DNA of 64,000 nucleotides, from assembly GCA_040756745.1 (NCBI GenBank), contig JBFLYO010000012.1, positions 34,650 to 98,649 on the forward strand. Direction: 5' to 3'. The position numbers were made by a program, and so were the translations under genes. This stretch comes from JBFLYO01 sp040756745. GTDB lineage: Bacteria > Bacteroidota > Ignavibacteria > UBA10030 > UBA6906. A model generated the notes under the pieces. The model saw only the letters and a list, made by a program, of their open reading frames with translations. It did no database searches and was not told the DNA's origin. Positions 28,523 to 36,565 of this stretch are shown here, piece by piece (the stretch's first letter is position 1; each line of letters starts with the position of its first letter).

Positions 28523-29628
28523 ACCGCAGAAGGAACGGATCAAGGAGCTGAAGGAACGACTGCAGGCACTCCGGGGGTATCTTTGACATCGATCTGAAGG
28601 AAAAAGAGGTCGGTGAGCTCGAAAAGAAGACGGAGGCCGCCGATTTCTGGAATGACAACGCCGGCGCGCAGAAAGTGATGCAACAGATCGCCTCGCGGAA
28701 GGAGTGGGTGGAGGGATGGGGGCGGGTGCACCGGACGCTTGACGATGCGGCCTCGCTGACCGAGCTCGCGGAAGAGTCGCTCGACGAGTCGCTGGCGAAG
28801 GATATCGATGCAGACCTGGCAGTGGTCGCCCAGGGGATCGATGACCTCGAATTCCGGAACATGCTGAGCGGCGAGGATGACGAGCGCAATGCAATCCTGA
28901 CGATTCATGCCGGCGCGGGCGGCACCGAAGCGCAGGACTGGGGTGAGATGCTCCTGCGCATGTATCTCCGGTGGTGTGAGGCAAAAGGATACGCGGCGGT
29001 TCTCGTCGACCGCCAGGACGGCGACGGAGCAGGCATCAAGAGCGCCACGGTGGAGGTGGCCGGTAAATATGCGTACGGGTACCTCAAGGCGGAGAACGGC
29101 GTGCACCGGCTGGTACGTATTTCCCCGTTCGACGCCAACGCGCGACGGCACACGTCGTTCGCTTCGGTGTTTGTGTATCCGGAACTGGACGACGACGTCG
29201 AGATCGAAATCAATCCCGCCGATCTCAAGGTCGATACCTTCCGTTCCGGCGGCAAGGGGGGACAGAACGTCAATAAGGTGGAGACCGCGGTGCGGATCAC
29301 CCACCTCCCGACCGGCATCGTCGTGGCATGTCAGCAGGAACGGTCGCAGTTCCAGAATAAGGAACGGGCAATGAAGATGCTGAAATCACAACTGTATCAG
29401 CGGCGTAAGGATGAAGAGGAGGCCCGTCTCAACGCAATCGAAAGCACGAAGAAAAAGATTGAATGGGGGAGCCAGATCCGATCCTACGTCTTCCATCCGT
29501 ACAATCTCGTGAAGGATCATCGAACCGACGTCGAAACCAGCAATGTCCATGCAGTCATGGACGGCGACCTGGACGAATTCATCAAAGCCTACCTCATGGA
29601 ATCCAGCGGTAAGGGATCGGCCACCTGA
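28515..29628 (+). CDS. prfB: Peptide chain release factor 2, with programmed +1 frameshift
   Basis: Terminates translation at UGA and UAA. The first segment is ATG 28515 plus 23 codons ending CTT, followed by in-frame TGA at 28584-28586. Translation shifts +1 and reads GAC at 28585 onward to 29628, giving about 370 residues, the RF2 length. Domain motifs include the codon-recognition SPF (in [15 protein letters not shown]) and the catalytic GGQ (in [14 protein letters not shown]). The first 23 residues match RF2 N-termini. The gene is complete, not broken. It overlaps the AtuA partner by eight bases and lolC follows after seven. Confidence 0.95.
28571..28587 (+). promoter_or_regulatory. prfB +1 programmed frameshift site
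   Basis: The sequence CGGGGGTATCTTTGAC (starting 28572) carries a Shine-Dalgarno-like GGGGG, the slippery CTT and the TGA stop followed by C. It matches the E. coli prfB site from the Gs onward. Low RF2 lets the ribosome shift and make more RF2: autoregulation. Confidence 0.95.
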
Positions 29629-29635
29629 CAGGCGC

Positions 29636-30853
29636 ATGGCCTACGTCTCCTTCATCGCAGCGCGCTATCTTCGCTCCGGCCGTAACAACAGCTTTTTCTC
29701 CTTCATTACGGCCATTGCCATCCTCGGTGTCATGCTGGGGTCCGCGACGCTGATCGTGGCCCTCTCGGTGCTGGGCGGGTTCGAGCGCGAGATCACGGAG
29801 AAGGTGGTGGGTTTCACCAGCCACGTGCAGATCCTTGGGTTTCAAAATCATCCCCTGCGAAACTTCCGCTGGAATTCCTCCCGCATCGAGCGCGCTTTTG
29901 CCGTCGTGACGTCCGTTGCTCCCTTCGTCGCCAGGGAGGCCCTCATCCGGTCGCGCGAGGGGGTTGACGGGATTCTGCTGAAGGGGATCGACCCGGAACA
30001 CGACAATTCAACGACCCGGCGCTATATTGTGGCTGGGGCATACGATCTCGACCGCGAGCAGGGAGGGATCCCGAAACTTGTTGTAGGACGAAAACTCGCA
30101 TCAAAGCTCTCGCTGGAAGTGGGCGACAGGGCCACCGTATTCGGCATCGGGAGGCTGGTGGAGCAGGGGCAGGCCCGGGTGATGCAATTCCGAATCACCG
30201 GTATCTACGAGAGCGGCATGGCGGAATATGATGATGTCTATGCCTTCACGGATCTTGAGGATGCGCAGACTCTTTTTCAGCTCGATGAGGCAGTCTCAGG
30301 GTACGACATTCTGCTCTCCAGAGTGGACAGCGCCGCCGTTGTGGCCGACGGGGTGCAGGAACTGCTCGGATACCCGCACTACGGGCGGACAGTGTTTGAA
30401 ACGTACCGCAACCTGTTCAGCTGGATCGACCTGCAAAAAAAGCCCGTCCCCATCATCCTGGGACTCATCATCATCGTGGCGACGGTCAACATCATCGGCA
30501 CGCTGTTGATGATGGTTCTTGACAAAACCCGCGAGATCGGTGTATTGGCCACCCTGGGGGCGACACCATGGGGGATCTCGGGCATTTTCCTCCGCCAGGG
30601 GATGGTCATTGCGGTGATCGGCGCCGGACTCGGCAACCTCCTTGCGTTCGCGCTCTGTTACACGCAGCTGACGTTCAAACCGTTTTCTCTCCCGAGCGAC
30701 ATCTATTTTATGACCTCCGTTCCCATCCTCCTACGATGGGAGTATTTCGCCCTGGTCACGCTCATCACCCTGGCACTCTGCCTTGTCAGCTCCCTTGTCC
30801 CGGCGCGTCTTGCGGCGAAGCTCCGTCCGGTCACAGCGATCAGGTTTTCCTGA
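29636..30853 (+). CDS. lolC: LolC/LolE-type lipoprotein-release ABC permease (first copy)
   Basis: Inner-membrane permease of the FtsX/MacB superfamily, 405 residues. TM1 (SFITAIAILGVMLGSATLIV) is followed by a large periplasmic domain and three C-terminal TM segments (IILGLIIIVATVNIIGTLL, IFLRQGMVIAVIGAGLG, LVTLITLALCLVSSLVP). Together with the following permease and LolD it forms the complex that extracts outer-membrane lipoproteins. ATG 29636 begins the family-like MAYVSFIAARYLRSG. An upstream open frame belongs to prfB overlap and is not used. The stop overlaps the next start (TGATG). The C/E label is by position only. Confidence 0.85.
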   Translation: MAYVSFIAARYLRSGRNNSFFSFITAIAILGVMLGSATLIVALSVLGGFEREITEKVVGFTSHVQILGFQNHPLRNFRWNSSRIERAFAVVTSVAPFVAREALIRSREGVDGILLKGIDPEHDNSTTRRYIVAGAYDLDREQGGIPKLVVGRKLASKLSLEVGDRATVFGIGRLVEQGQARVMQFRITGIYESGMAEYDDVYAFTDLEDAQTLFQLDEAVSGYDILLSRVDSAAVVADGVQELLGYPHYGRTVFETYRNLFSWIDLQKKPVPIILGLIIIVATVNIIGTLLMMVLDKTREIGVLATLGATPWGISGIFLRQGMVIAVIGAGLGNLLAFALCYTQLTFKPFSLPSDIYFMTSVPILLRWEYFALVTLITLALCLVSSLVPARLAAKLRPVTAIRFS

Positions 30854-32082
30854 TGGCATACGAACGTTATATCGCCCGGCGGTATCTGCGGTCCAGGCGC
30901 GAGCTCCGGTTCATCAATATCATCATGCTGGTTTCGGTCGTCGGCATCACCGTCGGAGTGGCAGCGCTTGTGATCGTCCTTTCCGTCTTCAATGGATTCA
31001 ACAGTGTCGTGACAAATGTCCTGGTGGGATTTGATCCCCACATTCGGATCGAGGCAGAGAAGGGGAGAGGGCTGACGGTGCCCGACAGTCTGGTGGAGGA
31101 CGTCGCACGGGATCCGCGTGTTGCCGCGGCGGCTCCGTTCATCGCAAGCAAAGCCCTCCTCATCACTCCCCGGGTGAACAGGGTTGTCATGGTGAAGGGT
31201 GTGGCGGATTCCACAGTCCAGAATGTCTCCGGCGTGACACAGAGCACCATCCTCGGCTCATTCAAATTCAACGATACGCCTGAATCGGGCGGAATCGTCC
31301 TCGGCCTTGCGCTCGCAGACCGGCTCGGCGTCATTGTGGGTTCTGATCTCACCATCGTGAGTCCAGTTGGCGTCGATGCGATGATGGTCCAGTTCGGGCA
31401 GCCGCTCATGCGGAAATGCAGCGTCGTCGGGATCTACGATTCCAACAACAAAGATTATGACGCACACTATGCCTTCATCTCGCTCGGATCCGCGAGACAA
31501 CTGTTCCAGTTGCACGACAAAGTGACAGGAGTCGAAATCCGGCTCCACGCACTGGACGATGCCGACGCCGTGAAGCGCGACCTCCAGGCCAGATTGGACG
31601 GGGGAATGAAGATTTCCACATGGTATGACCTCCACCGCGACCTTTACTCGGTCATGAAGGTCGAACGGTGGACCGCATACGTCATCCTCTGCTTGATCGT
31701 CGGCGTTGCCTCCTTCAATGTGCTCGGCTCCCTGACCATGGGGGTCATCGAGAAGCGCCGGGACATCGGCGTGCTCAAGGCGCTGGGCGCAACAAAGACC
31801 AGCATTATCCGCATTTTCATGTTCGAGGGGATCCTCGTCGGAACAATCGGTACTCTGGCGGGCTTGCTCATCGGCGTCATCGTCTGCTACCTGCAAATCA
31901 CGTACAGCCTGTTCCCCCTCGACCCCACGGTGTACATCATATCGGCCATACCGGTGGAACTTCGGTGGTCTGACTTCGTTGCCGTCACCCTTGCTTCCAT
32001 GACGCTCAGTGCGCTGGCCTCGTTGTCCCCCGCTCGTCGAGCGGCACGCCTGCTCCCCGTCGAAGCCATCAGATGGGAATAG
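30853..32082 (+). CDS. lolE: LolC/LolE-type lipoprotein-release ABC permease (second copy)
   Basis: A 409-residue permease paralogous to the preceding one, beginning MAYERYIARRYLRSRRELRFINIIMLVS. TM1 (IIMLVSVVGITVGVAALVIVL), a periplasmic domain and three C-terminal TM segments (AYVILCLIVGVASFNVLGSLT, IFMFEGILVGTIGTLAGL, VTLASMTLSALASLSP) are visible. GALGATK-like coupling-helix sequence (VLKALGATKTSIIRIF) contacts LolD. It overlaps the previous stop by one base and lolD starts three bases after its stop. Confidence 0.85.
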   Translation: MAYERYIARRYLRSRRELRFINIIMLVSVVGITVGVAALVIVLSVFNGFNSVVTNVLVGFDPHIRIEAEKGRGLTVPDSLVEDVARDPRVAAAAPFIASKALLITPRVNRVVMVKGVADSTVQNVSGVTQSTILGSFKFNDTPESGGIVLGLALADRLGVIVGSDLTIVSPVGVDAMMVQFGQPLMRKCSVVGIYDSNNKDYDAHYAFISLGSARQLFQLHDKVTGVEIRLHALDDADAVKRDLQARLDGGMKISTWYDLHRDLYSVMKVERWTAYVILCLIVGVASFNVLGSLTMGVIEKRRDIGVLKALGATKTSIIRIFMFEGILVGTIGTLAGLLIGVIVCYLQITYSLFPLDPTVYIISAIPVELRWSDFVAVTLASMTLSALASLSPARRAARLLPVEAIRWE

Positions 32083-32084
32083 CC

Positions 32085-32804
32085 ATGAAGTCCCGCGTAC
32101 AATCGATTCTCCGCCTGGATCACATCACCAAGACGTTTCCCTCCGGGGAGGGGCGCAACGGCAAGCTGATTGTGCTGCGTGGAATCTCTCTCGAGGTCAC
32201 CATGGGCGAAATCATTGCTGTGGTCGGCGCATCAGGCGCAGGGAAGAGTACCCTTCTCCATATCATCGGGACGCTGGAAAAGCCAACGTCGGGGAAAGTA
32301 TTGTACGACGGGCTCGATGTCTTTTCGATGGGGGAGGAGGATCTGGCAAAGTTCCGCAACCAGCGCATCGGCTTTGTTTTCCAATTCCATCACCTTCTTC
32401 CGGAATTCACGGCGCTCGAAAACGTTGCCATGCCGGCACTTATCCAGGGACGGAGCCTTGGCGAAGTCAAGGGGCTCGCGCTTGACCTGCTGCGGGAGGT
32501 GGGTCTCGAAGACAGGGTGGACCAAAAGCCCCCGAAGTTGTCCGGCGGTGAGCAACAACGGGTCGCCGTGGCCAGGGCACTGATGAATGCACCCAGGGTC
32601 GTGCTGGCCGACGAGCCCTCTGGCAACCTGGACAGCGAAAACGCCCGGAATCTCCACAATCTGATCTGGAACCTGAGCAGAACTCGGGGTCAAACCTTCA
32701 TTATCGTGACCCACAATGAAAATCTGGCGGGGCAGGCCGACCGAATCGTCCATATTGCAGACGGCATTATACAGGGTCCGGGCCCCAGGAAAAGCAAGCC
32801 GTGA
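32085..32804 (+). CDS. lolD: Lipoprotein-releasing ABC transporter ATPase
   Basis: ATPase of the LolCDE complex, 239 residues. Walker A GASGAGKST, Q-loop FQFHHLLPEFTALENV (the LLPEF form is the LolD signature), ABC signature LSGGEQQR, Walker B VVLADEPSGNLD and the H-loop THNE are all intact. ATG 32085 follows the lolE stop; an in-frame ATG at 32073 overlaps lolE by ten bases and is the alternative. It is the last gene before a promoter/terminator pair, so the aspS-to-lolD run may end here. Confidence 0.92.
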   Translation: MKSRVQSILRLDHITKTFPSGEGRNGKLIVLRGISLEVTMGEIIAVVGASGAGKSTLLHIIGTLEKPTSGKVLYDGLDVFSMGEEDLAKFRNQRIGFVFQFHHLLPEFTALENVAMPALIQGRSLGEVKGLALDLLREVGLEDRVDQKPPKLSGGEQQRVAVARALMNAPRVVLADEPSGNLDSENARNLHNLIWNLSRTRGQTFIIVTHNENLAGQADRIVHIADGIIQGPGPRKSKP

Positions 32805-32849
32805 TTGCCGTTGCAGGCCTGAAAAAGGGGGAAAGTGACAAAAAAGGGC

Positions 32850-32878
32850 TTGACAAATTCAAGGATTTGTCTAAATTA
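32850..32878 (+). promoter_or_regulatory. Strong promoter with an inverted repeat inside the spacer
   Basis: TTGACA (32850-32855) - N16 - TAAATT (32872-32877), also TTG - N19 - TAAATTA. The inverted repeat GACAAAT (32852-32858) / ATTTGTC (32865-32871) lies between the two elements, so a bound protein would block or distort the promoter. Confidence 0.6.
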
Positions 32879-32883
32879 CCGAT

Positions 32884-32963
32884 TGACCTTTACGACAGTT
32901 TCTCCCCTGACTGTTGTACGAAACATGGTCGAGCCCGGCGTTCCCCCCAACGCTGGGCTTTTT
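32884..32963 (+). ncRNA. Candidate small RNA or attenuator leader, about 80 nt
   Basis: The promoter at 32850 predicts a start near 32884. The transcript would fold hairpin 1 (ACGACAGT 32892-32899 with ACTGTTGT 32910-32917, one G-U) and then the terminator hairpin (32932-32959) ending in T5. No open frame is evident within it. It is either a free small RNA or a leader whose terminator controls the gene at 32999. No known Rfam family is recognised by eye. Confidence 0.5.
32932..32963 (+). terminator. Rho-independent terminator
   Basis: AGCCCGGCGTT (32932-32942), a six-C loop and AACGCTGGGCT (32949-32959), pairing over 11 bases with one G-U, then T5 ending at 32963. It lies between the promoter at 32850 and the gene at 32999, an attenuator arrangement. 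Confidence 0.85.
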
Positions 32964-32998
32964 GTTGAGACCCAACTCAATCTGGAAGGGACCGAACA

Positions 32999-33289
32999 AT
33001 GGCAAAGCCATTGAGGTCGAGACGAGAACAGAAACACAAATCGTTTCACAATGAGCACCTCCCGCTGGCGCGGGAGAACTTTCTCATCATTGGGGCCGGA
33101 CTCCTCGTCATCATCACGGGATACCTGGCCATGCTCCAGGGCTCCGTCGAGGGTTTTCTTCCCCTGGTGGCAGCGCCGATTCTACTGGTCCTCGGCTATT
33201 GTGTGATTATCCCGATCGGCATCCTCTACCGGAGGTCGATGTTCAGAAGGGGTGCCCGGGAGAAGGACGAAGGGAACGCCAACGTCTGA
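32999..33289 (+). CDS. DUF3098-like small membrane protein
   Basis: A 96-residue protein with a basic N-terminus (RSRREQKHKSFHN) and two membrane segments (ENFLIIGAGLLVIITGYLA, PLVAAPILLVLGYCVIIP) and a basic C-terminus. The layout fits the DUF3098 proteins of Bacteroidota, of unknown function; identity is by pattern, not alignment. GGAAGGG lies before ATG 32999. It sits behind an attenuator-like terminator (32932-32963), so its expression could require read-through or antitermination. Confidence 0.72.
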   Translation: MAKPLRSRREQKHKSFHNEHLPLARENFLIIGAGLLVIITGYLAMLQGSVEGFLPLVAAPILLVLGYCVIIPIGILYRRSMFRRGAREKDEGNANV

Positions 33290-33300
33290 CCTAGTGCTTT

Positions 33301-33450
33301 GTGCTCTCCTCTCAATCGTTCGACGCATTGCCGGATCCGAGCGGCGAACTCTATGCTTACGCGCTGACGGATGTCCACCGCATCACCTACCTCTTCACCG
33401 GCCGGCCCTACCGCCGGATCGTCGTCGAAACGCAGGAACCCGGTCGCTGA
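33301..33450 (+). CDS. Possible 49-codon small ORF or gene remnant
   Basis: GTG 33301 opens a frame to TGA 33448-33450 (49 residues) between two confirmed genes. The peptide (SSQSFDALPDPSGELY, later TYLFTGRPYRRIVVET) has a protein-like composition and its codon usage resembles neighbouring genes, so it may be a real small gene or the tail of a decayed one. It lacks a clear Shine-Dalgarno, and no family is recognised. Confidence 0.3.
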   Translation: MLSSQSFDALPDPSGELYAYALTDVHRITYLFTGRPYRRIVVETQEPGR

Positions 33451-33474
33451 CAGTCTGATCCCTCGAATCGACCC

Positions 33475-34191
33475 GTGCAATCCGCCTTGAATATCAGCAC
33501 GTGCTTTCGTACGTTTAGATATGCGGGTCACATATTCCCCACCGTCCTGCTGATCCTCTTGCGCACCTCACGGGGGTTGTGTTCGATCGTCTGTATGGGG
33601 ATGCTCGCGGCAACCCCGGTGTCGGCGACGCTTCAGGATTCCGACCAGGCCGTCGCGTCAAACCTCGAGGTCTACCAGTCTTTAGCGGCGGAAATCGCCG
33701 ATTCGCTTGCCGTCCCGCCTGCGGGGGAAGGGGGGAGGAACGTCCATGTCGCTGTCTCGCCGTCAGAGGCGCGATGGTTCCTGGAAGAACCGGTCAGGAG
33801 ACGCTTTCTGGCGCGCGGGTGGCGGGTGCACCCGGCGGACACGGCAGAGTACCGGGCGGACGTCGGGGTGCTGCAAATGCGTGTTACCTATGCCAACGTA
33901 CGTCGTCCCGGACTTTTCTCTGCTCGAGTGGCCGACCGCACCGTCCGTATGGTTGCCTTCGTGCGCCTCGCAAGCATAAAAGCGGGAGCCGTGCTCGCCG
34001 AAGGGGAGAAGGTGGCAAGTCGGATGGACACCGTAGATGTGGCACTCATCGAGTCACTTGAAAACCCGATGGTCGCCGTCACGCAAGGCAAAATGCCCGC
34101 CGAGAGCTTTCTGTCGGGATGGGCGGAACCGCTCGCAGTGATCGGGGCGGTGGCAATTGCGATCTACCTGCTCTTTACGGTTCGGAGTTGA
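33475..34191 (+). CDS. Hypothetical exported protein
   Basis: Not recognised; 238 residues. Start uncertain: GTG 33475 gives a long N-terminus, whereas a later ATG in the frame near MGMLAATPVSA (33598) would start at the hydrophobic stretch. Features include an N-terminal hydrophobic segment, a central soluble domain (VAVSPSEARWFLEEPVRRRFLARGWRV, quoted in part only) and a C-terminal membrane segment (LAVIGAVAIAIYLLF), so it is probably anchored at the C-terminus and periplasmic or cytoplasmic. Its stop overlaps the capA start (TGATG). Confidence 0.6.
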   Translation: MQSALNISTCFRTFRYAGHIFPTVLLILLRTSRGLCSIVCMGMLAATPVSATLQDSDQAVASNLEVYQSLAAEIADSLAVPPAGEGGRNVHVAVSPSEARWFLEEPVRRRFLARGWRVHPADTAEYRADVGVLQMRVTYANVRRPGLFSARVADRTVRMVAFVRLASIKAGAVLAEGEKVASRMDTVDVALIESLENPMVAVTQGKMPAESFLSGWAEPLAVIGAVAIAIYLLFTVRS

Positions 34192-35258
34192 TGACGAGCG
34201 TGAGCGAACGCTGGTCGGGGGCCCTCCAACTGCTCGGCCTCCTTGCCACAGTGGTTCTTCTTGTGGCGGGATTGCGCAGGGGAGAGAGAAGTCCCGTGGG
34301 AACCAAGGCCCTTGCGACGACCGCTCGGGTTTCGCTCCTTGCCCTGGGCGACATCAACCTGGGGCGGAATGTGGGCCAGCGGATTCTGAACGGAGATACG
34401 CTGTACGCGTTCGCGCTGGCAATGGACACCCTGCGCGCGTACGATGTCGTCTTTGCGAATCTGGAGTCGAATATCTCTGACCAGAAAGGTCGAACCGAGC
34501 ATCCGCACAACAATATCATCTTCACGGCTCCACCGGCCGCCGCATACGCGTTGCGCCGCGCCGGGATAACGGTCGTTTCGACCGCGAATAATCATGCGCT
34601 CGATTTCGGACTGGCTGCCAAAGAGCAGACCATCGCGTACCTCGACGGTGCGGGCATCGCGCATGCCGGCACGGCGGCCCGGGGTGGCCCGCTATACGCT
34701 CCGGCCATTGTCACTGTACGAGGGATTCGGCTGGCCTTTTTCGCTGTAACCGACGTGATGAATTCCACCGGCAATGGATGGCACAAGCATGTCGCCGCAG
34801 CGGACACCGCTGAGCTTCTCCCCGCTGTCCGAAGGGCGCGCGACAGCGTGGATGTGGTCATCGTCAGTTACCATGGCGGACAGGAGTACGGCGAGAGGGT
34901 CACGGCGCGCACCGACTCGTTGTCCAGTGATCTGCTCCGAGGTGGTGTGGGCCTGGTGCTCGGGCATCATCCCCATGTCCCTTACGGGCTGGATGCCGTA
35001 GGATCGCGGATTGCAGTGCACTCGCTCGGGAATTTTGTGTTCAAACAGCCGGAACGGTACTGGACGAGATACAGTTATGCGCTCGCCGCGGTCGTTGCAA
35101 AGGACTCCGGGCGGGCGCGCATCGAGTCGATCCGGGTGCTCCCGCTGAAGGCGGACTACCAACCGGAATTTCTCAACGGCGGAACGGACGCTGCAAACGT
35201 CCGCGATCGCGTGCGCATGATGTCTGGCAAGGAAGCATTGGAGAGAGTTGCATGGTGA
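34191..35258 (+). CDS. CapA family metallophosphatase-like protein
   Basis: A 355-residue protein of the CapA/PgsA family (calcineurin-like phosphoesterase fold). Seen are a single N-terminal membrane anchor (LQLLGLLATVVLLVAG), then LLALGDINLGRNVG (metal-site strand), FANLESNI, STANNHALDFG (NNH) and VIVSYHGGQEY/GHHPHVPYG (HxH-type metal ligands). Members occur in poly-gamma-glutamate capsule loci, but stand-alone copies like this are of unsure role. ATG 34191 overlaps the preceding stop by one base, and bamD starts seven bases before its stop. Confidence 0.85.
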   Translation: MTSVSERWSGALQLLGLLATVVLLVAGLRRGERSPVGTKALATTARVSLLALGDINLGRNVGQRILNGDTLYAFALAMDTLRAYDVVFANLESNISDQKGRTEHPHNNIIFTAPPAAAYALRRAGITVVSTANNHALDFGLAAKEQTIAYLDGAGIAHAGTAARGGPLYAPAIVTVRGIRLAFFAVTDVMNSTGNGWHKHVAAADTAELLPAVRRARDSVDVVIVSYHGGQEYGERVTARTDSLSSDLLRGGVGLVLGHHPHVPYGLDAVGSRIAVHSLGNFVFKQPERYWTRYSYALAAVVAKDSGRARIESIRVLPLKADYQPEFLNGGTDAANVRDRVRMMSGKEALERVAW

Positions 35259-36082
35259 TAAGAATAGTTTCAGCCGTCGCGTTCCTTGCAGTGCTGGTTG
35301 GGGCTGCGGGGTGCGGATCCGGAGAACAGGTGACAAACCTCTCTGTGGAAGATCGGTTCGCGCGGGCGAAAGCCATGTTCGAGAAGGAGGACTACCTCGA
35401 CGCGATCAACGAGTTCACGGTCATCACCCTGCAGAACCAGGGAAGCCAGTTTGCAGCGGACGCGCAGTATTACCTCGGGGAGTGCAGGTATCAACGGGGG
35501 GAGTATCTGCTGGCTGCGTTTGAATTCGGAATCATGAAACGGAGCTACCCGACCAGTCCGCGCGCCGCCGAGGCACAATACAAGCTTGCGATGTCGTATT
35601 ACCATCTTTCTCCAAAATCTTCTCTGGATCAACAGTATACGCGACGTGCCATCGATGAGTTCCAAACGTTTATTGAGTACTACCCCTCCAATCCCCTCGC
35701 CGCGGACGCCGATGCAAAGATCAAAGAGCTGAACACAAAACTGGCGAAGAAGCTCTATGACGCAGCGAGACAGTATGTCACCCTCGAGCGGTATAAGGCA
35801 GCGCTCCGCTACTTCGACGACGTGATCGAGCAGTACCATGACACCGACTATGCTCCCCTCGCGTACCTCGACAAAGCGGAACTGTTGCTGGAGCGAAAGC
35901 GGTACGCCGAGGCGGGCACCGAACTCTCGCGCTTCCTCCAGCGGTTCCCGAACAGCGTTCTGCGCGCCCGCGCCGATGCGCTCAAGCGCCGCCTCGAAGA
36001 GGAATCTCGACGCTCCCCCGCGTCCGGCCAATCGGGCGGCGGTCCGCTGACGTCAGGCTCGCTCACCGGATGGTCGCACTGA
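35252..36082 (+). CDS. bamD: Outer-membrane assembly lipoprotein BamD
   Basis: A 276-residue lipoprotein with TPR-like repeats, part of the BAM complex that inserts beta-barrels into the outer membrane. The signal peptide (AVAFLAVLVGAAGC, Cys 21) is followed by repeats beginning FARAKAMFEKEDYLDAINEF, AQYYLGECRYQRGEYLLAA and IDEFQTFIEYYPSNPLAADA. The YPxxP spacing is typical of BamD/ComL. It overlaps capA by seven bases and the thioesterase start lies at its stop. Confidence 0.9.
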   Translation: MVIRIVSAVAFLAVLVGAAGCGSGEQVTNLSVEDRFARAKAMFEKEDYLDAINEFTVITLQNQGSQFAADAQYYLGECRYQRGEYLLAAFEFGIMKRSYPTSPRAAEAQYKLAMSYYHLSPKSSLDQQYTRRAIDEFQTFIEYYPSNPLAADADAKIKELNTKLAKKLYDAARQYVTLERYKAALRYFDDVIEQYHDTDYAPLAYLDKAELLLERKRYAEAGTELSRFLQRFPNSVLRARADALKRRLEEESRRSPASGQSGGGPLTSGSLTGWSH

Positions 36083-36549
36083 TGTCCCCGAAGCGCGTTG
36101 CGGATTCCCAGGTGATCACGACGAACCTCGTGCTGCCCAATGATACGAATCAGCTCGGGAATCTCCTCGGGGGCACGCTGATGCACTGGATCGACATCAC
36201 GGCTGCGATCGCGGCGCAGCGCCATTCGGAAAGAGTGTGCGTGACTGCCTCGGTTGACGAGTTGAATTTCCACCATCCGATCAGGCTGGGCGATGTGGTA
36301 ACGCTTCAGGCCTCGGTCAACCGGGCATTCAGAACTTCGATGGAGATAGGTGTGGTCGTGACTGCCCACTCCACGACCGGGGGATCTTCTCTTCGGGCAA
36401 ACAATGCGTACCTCACGTTTGTTGCGATCGATGAAGGGGGGCACCCCGTCGAGGTTCCACAGGTGATCCCGGAATCGGCGGACGAACAGCGACGATTCGG
36501 AGAGGCGCTCGCACGGCGCGAGCTTCGGCTCCGGCACAGACGGCCGTAG
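36082..36549 (+). CDS. Acyl-CoA thioesterase, hotdog fold
   Basis: Hydrolyses acyl-CoA to free acid and CoA. A 155-residue hotdog-fold protein of the YciA/BACH type, with LPNDTNQLGNLLGGTLMHWID (the Asn/Asp-bearing motif; read in part) and VDELNFHHPIRLGDVVTLQA. The ATG at 36082 overlaps the bamD stop (TGATG); an in-frame ATG at 36070 is the alternative. Substrate chain length cannot be judged. Confidence 0.85.
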   Translation: MSPKRVADSQVITTNLVLPNDTNQLGNLLGGTLMHWIDITAAIAAQRHSERVCVTASVDELNFHHPIRLGDVVTLQASVNRAFRTSMEIGVVVTAHSTTGGSSLRANNAYLTFVAIDEGGHPVEVPQVIPESADEQRRFGEALARRELRLRHRRP

Positions 36550-36565
36550 GAGGAACATCCTGAAG

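Noticed and set aside
28515..28586. prfB as a pseudogene because of the in-frame TGA
   Set aside because: The context is the conserved programmed frameshift site, and the +1 frame continues to a full-length RF2.
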